Shown here in pieces: positions 1-8,228 of a stretch of 44,817 bases of DNA; the first letter of the stretch is position 1, and each line of letters starts with the position of its first letter. The translations under genes and the position numbers were made by a program. The DNA comes from a virus: positions 1-44,817 of IMG/VR virus record IMGVR_UViG_3300030103_005764. One strand, written 5' to 3'. Under the pieces are notes generated by a model. It made no database searches, was not told where the DNA came from, and saw only the letters and a program-made list of their open reading frames with translations.

Positions 1-10
1 AAAAGTGGAC

Positions 11-415
11 ATGAACACTATACAAAATGTCAGAGACCAATTAAAAATAGAAAAGCCAAGAGTTAACATTAAAGATTTAATAGCGGCCAATCCAAATCAA
101 CAACAAGTAACGGCATTGGCAAACGCAATTTTTAGACATGTTGATAACGTAGCAGGCTTTGTGAATGCTGTAATGAAAAAAGACGAAGGAGCCGCGAAGT
201 TAGAGCATACGAAATTAGCATTTTCAAATTATCAAAACATGACAAGACAGGGCGATGACACGTTCGTAGGTATTATATTCATGAGCGGGGCAAAAAAATG
301 GTCTAACGTTGTGTCAAACTTAGACGAGTTGGTACAGAATGTTGCGATAGGAACCATCTACGTCGCATCTCCCGACCAGGCTGATTTATTTCCGCAGACA
401 ACTTACAAGTTCTAA
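11..415 (+). CDS. hypothetical phage protein, possibly 5'-partial
   Basis: A 134-aa soluble protein from the ATG at 11. An in-frame GTG at 5 and the open frame to the window edge mean the true start could lie upstream. I see no signal peptide, membrane segment or motif I recognise. It has a mixed helical N-terminus and a more hydrophobic core around residues 85-120. It ends just before the YqgE-like gene on the same strand. Function unknown. Confidence 0.6.
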   Translation: MNTIQNVRDQLKIEKPRVNIKDLIAANPNQQQVTALANAIFRHVDNVAGFVNAVMKKDEGAAKLEHTKLAFSNYQNMTRQGDDTFVGIIFMSGAKKWSNVVSNLDELVQNVAIGTIYVASPDQADLFPQTTYKF

Positions 416-454
416 ATACATTTATAAACTCTTTAAACACCAATAAGTATTTGT

Positions 455-1036
455 ATGATAGACACACAGGGGAAGTTGCTTGTCGCACCACCAAACATGC
501 CGGACTGGAGATTTCAGAAATCTGTTATCTACATGTGGAAACACGATGTATCTGGCGCCGCCGGTGTTATAATAAACAAAATTTGCAAACACCCTGACTT
601 CAAACACGTTTGTATGGAGGGCGGAATCAAACTGATGCAGGGTTACAACAACGCTTGTTACTATGGTGGACCAATACTGACTAACATCATCGGTGTGCTA
701 CACACCAAAGACATACAATTAGGCAGTAGCCAATCTCAGAAGAAAGACAAAATTGCATACACCCTTGATCGCAAGATGCTGGAAATGATTGCACAGGGCA
801 ACGGCCCTCGAAGAAAATTAATCATGCTTGGCATGGCAAATTGGGAGCAAGGACAGTTAGAGGCAGAACTAGATCCACAACCTCCGAGACCCAAGACAAT
901 GAGTTGGCTCACACTTGACTATGATGAGGACATGGTATTTTCAAGCAAACCCGATGACCTTTGGGAAGCCTGTGTAAACAAGGCAGTCACCAACAAAACG
1001 CAAGAAATTACAAGTAAAATTTTTAAAGACCAGTAG
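455..1036 (+). CDS. YqgE/AlgH (DUF179) family protein
   Basis: 193 aa, the usual length for this family. Family hallmarks in order are the N-terminal LLVAPPNMPDWRFQKSVIYM strand-helix unit, GAAGVIINK near residue 35, YYGGP near residue 70 and GMANWEQGQLEAEL near residue 130. The molecular role of YqgE is not settled; in bacteria it is a small cytosolic protein. Here it converges with the metallopeptidase gene, their ends overlapping at 1023-1036. A variant late box (AATAAGTA, 442-449) lies 5 nt before the ATG. The family call is secure; the role in a phage is unknown. Confidence 0.85.
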   Translation: MIDTQGKLLVAPPNMPDWRFQKSVIYMWKHDVSGAAGVIINKICKHPDFKHVCMEGGIKLMQGYNNACYYGGPILTNIIGVLHTKDIQLGSSQSQKKDKIAYTLDRKMLEMIAQGNGPRRKLIMLGMANWEQGQLEAELDPQPPRPKTMSWLTLDYDEDMVFSSKPDDLWEACVNKAVTNKTQEITSKIFKDQ

Positions 1037-1439
1037 GGTCGCAGGTGCTGATCACCATGTACCAGAGTTCGTCGTAGTCCCAATCAAAGTTGTGTACCTT
1101 TTTTAAGTAATTCTTTTGTATTGGCCATACATCACGTTCCATTTCTTTTGTGCAATTGAATTGCATCTTATTCATATCCTGCAAATAGTGTAATATCTCA
1201 TGCACTAGAACTCCATTATCCCATGGTTTTCGCCTGTCCCAAGTATCCGGCAGGTAGATTGTGTCTGTGTCTTTATCGTATAGACCGTGCAGTGTGTTAC
1301 CATCATGCGGCAGGTCTTTGTAGTACATGTGGTTTAGTTGCTCTTGTGGGAGGAATATAACCTGTGGCACGTCGTGGTTTGTGTTGAAGTACGTATTGGC
1401 TCCTATCCATATCATTAGTGCTGTAAGTATTTCTTGCAT
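1023..1439 (-). CDS. putative HExxH zinc metallopeptidase-like protein (DUF6647-like)
   Basis: 138 aa read leftward from the ATG at 1439. The N-terminus is hydrophobic (MQEILTALMIWIGANTYF), which suggests a signal or anchor. A zinc-peptidase motif HEILH lies at residues 80-84 (H80, E81, H84), inside a context typical of small SprT/M48-like domains. A late box on the minus strand (TTAAATA) sits 6 nt before the ATG, the same spacing and sequence as the other minus-strand gene at 21964. The substrate is unknown; it may act in the periplasm. DUF6647 is my recollection of a family with this layout. Confidence 0.65.
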   Translation of the reverse strand: MQEILTALMIWIGANTYFNTNHDVPQVIFLPQEQLNHMYYKDLPHDGNTLHGLYDKDTDTIYLPDTWDRRKPWDNGVLVHEILHYLQDMNKMQFNCTKEMERDVWPIQKNYLKKVHNFDWDYDELWYMVISTCDPTGL

Positions 1440-1445
1440 CAGAAC

Positions 1446-1452
1446 TATTTAA
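1446..1452 (-). promoter_or_regulatory. T4-like late box, minus strand
   Basis: On the minus strand this reads TTAAATA, then 6 nt (gttctg), then the ATG of the metallopeptidase gene. The minus-strand zinc-ribbon gene has the same TTAAATAGTTyTGATG arrangement. With T4-type geometry, transcription would start at or next to the ATG. Confidence 0.6.
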
Positions 1453-1520
1453 TTTTTTATTAGACACTAAAATGCACACCAAGACCATAATGTACGCACA
1501 GATTAAATCTACGCCTATTA

Positions 1521-1527
1521 TTAAATA
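1521..1527 (+). promoter_or_regulatory. T4-like late box upstream of the secretion cluster
   Basis: TTAAATA lies 3 nt before an ATG at 1531 that opens a 23-codon ORF (1531-1602), and 25 nt before the ATG (1553) of the FecR-domain giant gene. It is the only late-type box in the 1440-1552 divergent gap. The rest of this gap holds the opposing late box at 1446-1452 and no other gene I can support. Confidence 0.5.
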
Positions 1528-1552
1528 TCAATGAGCGAGGTTAACGTACGAA

Positions 1553-4500
1553 ATGGCAGGTCCATCTACATCTATAGAAGTATCCATCCAACAACTGCTT
1601 GACGGCAGATTGATTCGTGACGGTGCTGACCTATCCATAACTTCCACAAACCTATCGGGCGAAAAAGAAACGGTTCTGCTCAAAGACTACTTTCTGACTT
1701 CACCTGACCTCGCGACGACAACCGGTATCCTCAAAAGCAACATAGTTAACCTCTTGGCCATCGGCCAGCCTCTTGACCACGGCATGTTAGCATTTGAGGA
1801 TCCACAAGCGATAGGTAAGATAACGACAGCCGACGGTGCTGTAAGTGTGCAACGTATGGATCAATCGATCCAGTTGAACGAGGGTGACTTCATATATCTC
1901 AATGATATAGTCTCATCCAACACTAGTGCCGTTGGTATCGCTTTCGCTGACCAAACAACAATGTCTGTTGATCCAAACAGCACAATGGTCATAGATGATT
2001 TTGTATACGATCCTGAGAATCCCACAACAGGATCAATGAACGCAAACGTGTTGGAAGGTAACTTCTCTTTCGTTTCAGGACAGATTGCCAAAGTAGGCAA
2101 TGACGCTATGAAAGTAACCACACCTGTATTAACAATAGGTGTCAGGGGTACACAGGTTGCGGGTAAGGCCAACACAGAAGGTGAAGACAACGAGATAGTA
2201 CTACTGCCCAACGAAGACGGCACTGTGGGACAGATAATGATTAAGAACGAATCAGGTGAAGTGCTGTTGACAAAAGCCTATGAGGCAACCATAATAACAG
2301 ACCCATACACTGTGCCAACTGTTCCTGTGATATTACAGAAAACAGAAGTGCTTAAAAAGTTTGCAACCACGATCGCAACGACTAGGAAAACAGAAAAGAT
2401 TGCCAAGGTAGAAAGAGAAACCGAAGAAGCAGTCAAACAAAAAGAAGAAGCAGAAGAAGAGAAGGAAGAGTTGGAAGAAGAGAAAGAAAAACTCGAGGAA
2501 GAAGCGGAAGAACTGGAAGAAGAGAAAGAGGAACTGGAAGAAAAGGTCGAGGAACTCGAGGAAGAGAAAGAGGAAGTGGCAGAAGAGAAAGAAGAGATCG
2601 AAGAGAAACTTGAAGAAGTTTTCGAGGAAAAAGAAGAGATCGAAGAGAAGAAAGAAGCAGTAGCGGAGGAGATAGAAGAACTAGAAGAGAAACTGGAAGA
2701 AGTGCCTGTTGCGGAAAAAGAAAAGATAGAGCAAGAACTACAGAAGTTGGAAGAAGAATTTGAGGAGATCGAGGAAGAAGCACAGGAGATCGAGAAAGAG
2801 ATCGAAGTGGTAGCCAAAGAGAAGGTTGAAGTAGAGAAAAAAGTAAGAGAGATTGAAAAAGAATTTGAACAGGTACAGGAAGATTTCACAGAAATAGAAC
2901 AGAACATAGAAGTAATTGAGAAAGAAGTATTACAGGTAATAGAAAAAGAACAAGTGATCGAGCAAGAGATCAAGTTTGTTGAAGAAAAATTCGATGCCAT
3001 TGTAGAAGAATTTGAAGTGTTCCAAAAGGAATTTGTACAGGAGTTCGAGGACTTCATTCCAGAAGAAGAGATACAACAGTTCATCGAAGAAGCACCGATA
3101 GAACTTATTGAGGAATTCCAAGAGAACATTATAGAAAAATTAGAAGAAGAAAAAATTAATGTGCAGGAAAATGAGAACGAAGTGGCAAAGGACGAGGATC
3201 CATTTGCTGAAGAGAACGTTGAGAAGAAACTGGACGAACTGGATGAGAAGCAGGAAGAACTCATAGAGAAGGCCGACGAACTGATGGAGAAGGACATGCA
3301 ACTCCAAGAGGAAGCAAAACAACTGGAAGAGGAGGCCAAAGCACTTGAAGAAGAAGCACAGCAGTTGGAGAAGGAAGCGGAAGAGGCCTACAGGAACAAC
3401 GATGAAGAAGCCATAGCAGAGATAGAACAGAAGTTTGAAGAACTGGACGAGGAGTTCAAACAGATAGACGACAGTTTCCAAGAGATCGATGAGCAGTACC
3501 AAGAGATCAACGAAGACTTCGATCAACTAAATGAAGAATTTATATCAATAGATGAGGAGTTCCAAGAAGTGTTCCAGACCAACGAGAGCATGCCTATCAG
3601 GATACCGGAAGACGGACCCATGTATAACGAGGACAATGATGTGTTTGACGTACCTGAAGATGAACAAGTTGAAGTCAACGTTGAGGAATTCATACAGGAA
3701 GAAAAACAAAAAGTTATAGAAAACAATGTGTTTGCAGAAGAGGCCGACAATTTCTTCCAGAGCGACGAGATGCAGGATGTAGAAGTCGATGAAAACGTGA
3801 AGGACATGTTCATAATCAACACTTCGCAGATAGATGAATTTATAACAGGTCCTAATATTGATTCTGCCGACGACTACTATGCACAGGAAGACGAGATGGA
3901 CGACTTCTTCTATGTGGTAGACAACAACGAAGAACTATACAACACTGCACTGGAGGCTGATGACTGGTTCGATCAATTCATAGCAGACCTGGCAGAAGAG
4001 CAGAACATCAACGTGGCCCCATGGTTGGACATGCCAAATGACACAACTGTGTCTGAGAGCCTGTCGACAAACAGCACACTGGGTTACGTGTATGCCTCAG
4101 ACGCCAACGGCGACCAATTGACATACAGCATCTTGAGTGATGCATCAGGCAAGATAGCGATAGACGGCAACAGGTTGTATCTGAATTCTGCATTCGATGA
4201 TGTCTCTGCCAACACAAATTATTCCGTGCTTCTGAAAGTAACAGATCCATATGGCGCATCGGATGTTGACGAATGGATAGTGACCGTGTCGGCGGACCAG
4301 GTTTTATCAACACAACTCTCCAAAAGCGTTACCTATGGTGACATAGCCACATGGGGAGCCAAGTTCTCAGAAGACACAGTGCAGGATAACCTCTGGGCGA
4401 ATAAGACAGCACTTGTGATATCAAACGCAGACTATGGTAACCTACGTACCAATGTTGTGGATTTATTGGAAGCGGAGGGATTGACAGTGACCACGTCAAC

Positions 4501-5641
4501 AAACCAAAATTCCATTGACACTTGGGCAGAAGTCAACTCATATTCACAGATATGGAACCTCAACTGGGCGGATCATTCCAACTCGGGATCACCGGGTGCA
4601 TACTCAACCAACGTTAAAAATGCCTACGAGGACTACCTGCAGGCAGGTGGTTCGTTGTACCTGGGTGGTGAATTGAACGGATCTATCTACAACGTGATCA
4701 ACAACAGTGTTGTCTCAGCAGTGCAACAGGTTGGTGGAGACATGTCCTATGGAAGCACAACGACATCAGCAGTGGATTTGAATGCCGCGTACAGGGTTGG
4801 TCCAATTACAAGTAGCACATCTGGCAAGATAACTCCGTCGGCGGCTGTGATCAGCACTTCAGATGGATCATACATGACCAGCAACAACATTTCCGCAGAA
4901 TGGGGGCCTGATGTGTTGAACAACAACATACAGGGTACAGTCATGGCACACATGGACTTCAACTATGCCATGGGTACTGGTTGGGTTTCTTCCAGCCAGA
5001 GATGGTCTGATATGGTTTCAACATATTCAAACTGGCTACAACAGGAATCTGAGAACAACGCCGCCATAGCCACAGTTGACAGCGAGGTACTGCCGATATT
5101 CCGTTCAGTAGGTTGGGGTGCAGGAGTTTCGGTCGAGACCGTCACTTCCGGCCAGACAATGCTGGAAGTGGATGCATTCCACCTGGGCGACAACGTGTAC
5201 ATCGGTGGTGGTTACGGCCACATCGACTGGGCATGGGACGATTCCGAGGACACTGCCTACTGGGCCTTCAACGCTGACATGGACGGTGCGCCTGCGGAAG
5301 ATGATGACCACTACGGTGTGATAGGCTATGACCGCGACGGCGACGGTGATCTTTGGGAGACCACAGACACATTTGACCTGGACAAGATCTACATAGTGGA
5401 TGACTCAGAGGACTACATGGCACAGGATTCTGATGCACACGGACCTTTGAGTTTCTATGTTTCACCGGTCACATACAGCGGCGGCAGTTGGACGGTGGAA
5501 ACCGATAACGCGGTCCATGTCCACACAACAGATTACAATCAATATCTTGACCTCAGTTCAAACACAGATTTTGATGACATCAACTACGCACTGATCCAGT
5601 GTGAGTCAGCACTGATATCAGAAGTGGTGGTCACAGCATAA
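1553..5641 (+). CDS. giant FecR-domain, coiled-coil, cadherin-like surface/secreted protein
   Basis: 1362 aa with no Sec signal peptide. Domains in order: a FecR-like beta domain, about residues 75-240, with the VTTPVLTIGVRGTQV core; an extreme Glu/Lys coiled coil, about 280-680; a cadherin-like beta domain, about 819-917 (SDANGDQLTYSIL, LLKVTDPYGASD); a Rossmann-like or ThuA-like domain, about 950-1165 (TALVISNADYGNLRTNVV, GGSLYLGGEL); and a C-terminal region with an acidic Ca-binding-like loop DRDGDGD. The missing signal peptide, acidic repeat character and adjacent TolC, ABC and HlyD genes suggest a type I secretion substrate (inference). An in-frame stop at 1532 fixes ATG 1553 as the start. 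The 3' half looks more GC-rich than its neighbours, which could reflect transfer. Confidence 0.8.
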   Translation: MAGPSTSIEVSIQQLLDGRLIRDGADLSITSTNLSGEKETVLLKDYFLTSPDLATTTGILKSNIVNLLAIGQPLDHGMLAFEDPQAIGKITTADGAVSVQRMDQSIQLNEGDFIYLNDIVSSNTSAVGIAFADQTTMSVDPNSTMVIDDFVYDPENPTTGSMNANVLEGNFSFVSGQIAKVGNDAMKVTTPVLTIGVRGTQVAGKANTEGEDNEIVLLPNEDGTVGQIMIKNESGEVLLTKAYEATIITDPYTVPTVPVILQKTEVLKKFATTIATTRKTEKIAKVERETEEAVKQKEEAEEEKEELEEEKEKLEEEAEELEEEKEELEEKVEELEEEKEEVAEEKEEIEEKLEEVFEEKEEIEEKKEAVAEEIEELEEKLEEVPVAEKEKIEQELQKLEEEFEEIEEEAQEIEKEIEVVAKEKVEVEKKVREIEKEFEQVQEDFTEIEQNIEVIEKEVLQVIEKEQVIEQEIKFVEEKFDAIVEEFEVFQKEFVQEFEDFIPEEEIQQFIEEAPIELIEEFQENIIEKLEEEKINVQENENEVAKDEDPFAEENVEKKLDELDEKQEELIEKADELMEKDMQLQEEAKQLEEEAKALEEEAQQLEKEAEEAYRNNDEEAIAEIEQKFEELDEEFKQIDDSFQEIDEQYQEINEDFDQLNEEFISIDEEFQEVFQTNESMPIRIPEDGPMYNEDNDVFDVPEDEQVEVNVEEFIQEEKQKVIENNVFAEEADNFFQSDEMQDVEVDENVKDMFIINTSQIDEFITGPNIDSADDYYAQEDEMDDFFYVVDNNEELYNTALEADDWFDQFIADLAEEQNINVAPWLDMPNDTTVSESLSTNSTLGYVYASDANGDQLTYSILSDASGKIAIDGNRLYLNSAFDDVSANTNYSVLLKVTDPYGASDVDEWIVTVSADQVLSTQLSKSVTYGDIATWGAKFSEDTVQDNLWANKTALVISNADYGNLRTNVVDLLEAEGLTVTTSTNQNSIDTWAEVNSYSQIWNLNWADHSNSGSPGAYSTNVKNAYEDYLQAGGSLYLGGELNGSIYNVINNSVVSAVQQVGGDMSYGSTTTSAVDLNAAYRVGPITSSTSGKITPSAAVISTSDGSYMTSNNISAEWGPDVLNNNIQGTVMAHMDFNYAMGTGWVSSSQRWSDMVSTYSNWLQQESENNAAIATVDSEVLPIFRSVGWGAGVSVETVTSGQTMLEVDAFHLGDNVYIGGGYGHIDWAWDDSEDTAYWAFNADMDGAPAEDDDHYGVIGYDRDGDGDLWETTDTFDLDKIYIVDDSEDYMAQDSDAHGPLSFYVSPVTYSGGSWTVETDNAVHVHTTDYNQYLDLSSNTDFDDINYALIQCESALISEVVVTA
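2389..3590 (+). repeat. purine-rich tract encoding a long E/K coiled coil
   Basis: About 1.2 kb in which the plus strand is almost entirely GAA/GAG/AAA-type codons, encoding imperfect EEKEELEE-type heptads. The complementary strand is pyrimidine-rich and yields long Ser/Phe/Leu-rich spurious reading frames, which are not genes. Confidence 0.8.
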
Positions 5642-5644
5642 TGG

Positions 5645-5650
5645 TAAATA
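5645..5650 (+). promoter_or_regulatory. late box upstream of the TolC-like gene
   Basis: TAAATA, 10 nt before the ATG at 5661, directly after the stop of the giant gene. It matches the recurrent box seen before other genes in the window, but its GG flank is less consensus. Confidence 0.4.
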
Positions 5651-5660
5651 TGGGTATAAA

Positions 5661-7448
5661 ATGAAGAAACTCGTACATTACATTTTGATCGGAATAATGC
5701 TCAACTGGAACGTGGCCGTGTTCGCGGAAACGGACCAAGGCTGTGCAAATTGGGAAATTGTTGAAGAGACAGACAAGTACATCCAAGAAACCTGTGCTGA
5801 CGACGGAACAATGCAGGCAAGGATCAGGAGCAAACCAGTCGAGGGCATGAACATTATAGTTGTTGAGTCTACAGAGAAGAAAGAAAATCCCATAAAGAAA
5901 TTCAAGGACAAGGTCGAGGAGGCTCCCAAGGCCACTGCCAAGGTAGAGAAACTTGAGAAGATAGAGCAGGAAGTCATAGTCACAGAGAAGAAAGTAAAAG
6001 AATTAAAAGAAGAAAAGGATGTTGTTCAAAAAGTAGAAGAACACGTGGAGAATAAAAAACTAGCGGAGACTCCGATAGAAGAAACACAGAAACCCATCAT
6101 AAAAGAAGAGATTGCTAAAGTAGAAGAGGATAAAAAATCTGATGAGAAACTGGTTGAAGAAGCAACTGAAAAAGAATGGGCCGATGTTGACACAGAACAA
6201 AAAATTACCTGGATGCAGTTCCATGAATTGCTACCTAGATTGATTGTTGAAAATGAAAAGATAAAAGCGGCGGAACTTGATTACGAGGCCGCAGTCGAAT
6301 CGCTTAAATCGGAATACACAGCATACTACCCACAGGTAACAATATCAGTTGGCAACAACTGGGAAGATGACAGAACTCCTGCAAAGGGAACATATCCCAA
6401 TAACACGATAACACATGACTCCAAACAGGGCATACAAAAAAGTATAACCATCACACAGATGATCTGGGACGCAGGTAGAACCAACGCAATGATTGACAAG
6501 GCCAAAGCGGCGGCTCAGCAGGCACACTACAGGTTAGAACTTGTGAAAGAGGATGTTGTGATCGAGGCAATCAACGCATGGTTGAATTTACAGAAGGCAT
6601 ACAACACACATGAAGCAAATAAAAAAGTAGAAGCCAACGCCAAGATTACACTTGCAATGACCATAGAGAAAGTCAAAAAAGGTGAAGGATCTAAACTAGA
6701 GCAACTGCAAATTGAACAACAGTACAGAACGTATCAAACACTATCAATGACAAGCAGACTAGGTCTTGATTCGGCCATACAAAGATTTCAAAATGTCTGG
6801 AGATGGAAACCACACAACATCGCAGAGATGCCTGCGCCTTTGGCAGATGCATTGGGTATTATACCTATGCAGGGCACCGCGGTAACAAACAACACAACAT
6901 TACGTATTGCCAGCATGGACATCACAATAGCACAGGAGCAGTTAAATTTTGACCGTGCTGAATTCAAACCAAGGATAGACGGCAAACTTTCGTATACTGA
7001 AAAAGACGGAGAACTGGCAGGAGGTTATGACACTGACGAATCTCAAAAAGAAGAGTGGAGGGCAGATGTAACAATGACTTGGAAAGTATTCAACTTCAAG
7101 AACAGGCATATGACCAACGCAGACAGATCTAGATTGAATGCGGCAAACTTTAGATACCAAGACACATTGAGAACTATACAGGAACAGTTTGACAATGCAT
7201 GGAACAACTACGTGTTGGTCGAAAAGAATCTTGAGACACTAAAACGCACAGTCGAAATAAACGACGAGATGTACAAACTCACACTGGCTGACTTCCAAGC
7301 AGGAAACTCACCTATAATGGCGGTGTTTGGTATGAAGACAGCACACATCATGAGTGAAGTTGCATACCAGAACGCACAGATTGACCTACAGATAGCAAGG
7401 TACCAATTGCACAAGGTACTTGGTCTTGTAGATCCTATCATTAAGTAA
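5661..7448 (+). CDS. TolC-like outer-membrane efflux protein with N-terminal coiled-coil extension
   Basis: 595 aa. It has a clear signal peptide (about 1-22, MKKLVHYILIGIMLNWNVAVFA), then an unusual K/E-rich coiled-coil insert (about residues 75-170), then a TolC/OMF domain (about 185-595). OMF landmarks are ITQMIWDAGRTNAMIDKAKA in the first repeat, the long helical stretch after it, and a second repeat with VTMTWKVFNFKNRHM. TolC trimers form the outer-membrane exit duct of type I secretion systems. The extension is not part of the canonical family. It resembles in composition the coiled coil of the upstream giant protein, so a direct contact is possible (inference). Confidence 0.85.
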   Translation: MKKLVHYILIGIMLNWNVAVFAETDQGCANWEIVEETDKYIQETCADDGTMQARIRSKPVEGMNIIVVESTEKKENPIKKFKDKVEEAPKATAKVEKLEKIEQEVIVTEKKVKELKEEKDVVQKVEEHVENKKLAETPIEETQKPIIKEEIAKVEEDKKSDEKLVEEATEKEWADVDTEQKITWMQFHELLPRLIVENEKIKAAELDYEAAVESLKSEYTAYYPQVTISVGNNWEDDRTPAKGTYPNNTITHDSKQGIQKSITITQMIWDAGRTNAMIDKAKAAAQQAHYRLELVKEDVVIEAINAWLNLQKAYNTHEANKKVEANAKITLAMTIEKVKKGEGSKLEQLQIEQQYRTYQTLSMTSRLGLDSAIQRFQNVWRWKPHNIAEMPAPLADALGIIPMQGTAVTNNTTLRIASMDITIAQEQLNFDRAEFKPRIDGKLSYTEKDGELAGGYDTDESQKEEWRADVTMTWKVFNFKNRHMTNADRSRLNAANFRYQDTLRTIQEQFDNAWNNYVLVEKNLETLKRTVEINDEMYKLTLADFQAGNSPIMAVFGMKTAHIMSEVAYQNAQIDLQIARYQLHKVLGLVDPIIK

Positions 7449-7457
7449 TCTAAATAA

Positions 7458-7464
7458 TTAAATA
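7458..7464 (+). promoter_or_regulatory. T4-like late box
   Basis: TTAAATA, 8 nt before the ATG at 7473, the same spacing as the boxes at 11313, 42872 and 43736. It lies in the 24-nt gap after the TolC-like gene. Confidence 0.6.
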
Positions 7465-7472
7465 CACACATA

Positions 7473-8228
7473 ATGAAAAGTCTTATCCGACATCTATCCA
7501 AAGAACCTGGCACAGCGTCAATGCTGTTTACCAGCAGTTTCATAATTGGTATTTGTGCATTGGCTCCGGCATTATTCGTGATAATTGTGTTGAACAAGTA
7601 TCTCACATCGGGAATCACAGCAACATTGGTCAGCCTGTCAATAGGAGCAGTGTTGGCGATAGCATTCGAGTTCACTTTCAGACAGAACAGGGGCAAGATG
7701 ATGACTGCTTTCAATCAACGTGTGTATGATCCACTGTTAAAAACATTCGGAGAAAAATTCAGGAAAGCAGGACCACTCACAGCACAGCAGTATAAAAAGT
7801 TGGATGGTGCAGGCACAATGATAAAAAATATGAGGACATCTTCGATGACCAGTTGGATATTGGACTGGCCCTTTGTGTTGCTGTTTTTGGTTGTGTTGCT
7901 TTACATTAATTGGGCCGCATCAATAATAACAGCAATATTCATGATCGTGATGTACAATCTTATCACATGGAAAAGGAACGTGTCCATGTCACAGGACACA
8001 CAGAGCAACATCGAAATATTTTTAAATGGCCTACAGACAATAGTGATCATGTCAGTTGGTGCCATGATGATAGTAGCAGGCACACTGGACATTGGACTGC
8101 TGATTGGTTCAAACATATTGGCGGCAAGGGCATTACAGGGAACCAGCAAGTATGCAAAGGCAACAGAATTTTTGAAACAACGTGACCAAGCAGTGGGAGA
8201 AATAATAAATTATGTCAAAAGCAAGTAG
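7473..8228 (+). CDS. ABC exporter transmembrane domain (type I secretion type) lacking the ATPase domain
   Basis: 251 aa with hydrophobic segments at about 15-40, 48-68, 127-145, 147-165 and 190-222. The layout and local sequence resemble the membrane domain of type I secretion ABC exporters: the ALAPALFVIIVLNKYL segment, the following TL..LSIG segment, and IGLLIGSNILAARAL near the end. The protein stops where the nucleotide-binding domain would begin. No Walker A, Walker B or LSGGQ motif occurs here or in any gene of this cluster. At 251 aa it is also shorter than the usual membrane domain of about 300 aa, with the loop between the fourth and fifth segments missing. It overlaps the HlyD-like gene by 17 nt. 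Family assignment is by pattern only. Confidence 0.7.
   Translation: MKSLIRHLSKEPGTASMLFTSSFIIGICALAPALFVIIVLNKYLTSGITATLVSLSIGAVLAIAFEFTFRQNRGKMMTAFNQRVYDPLLKTFGEKFRKAGPLTAQQYKKLDGAGTMIKNMRTSSMTSWILDWPFVLLFLVVLLYINWAASIITAIFMIVMYNLITWKRNVSMSQDTQSNIEIFLNGLQTIVIMSVGAMMIVAGTLDIGLLIGSNILAARALQGTSKYAKATEFLKQRDQAVGEIINYVKSK

Noticed and set aside
413-419. TAAATAC after the first gene as a late box for the YqgE-like gene
   Set aside because: It lies about 36 nt from the ATG, outside the distance range of the other boxes; the variant AATAAGTA at 442-449 fits better but deviates from the motif.
2278-3822. Several long minus-strand ORFs (for example 2278-3339, 3140-3526) opposite the coiled-coil region
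   Set aside because: They are Ser/Phe/Leu-rich mirrors of GAA/GAG codons and have no start signals or plausible protein features.
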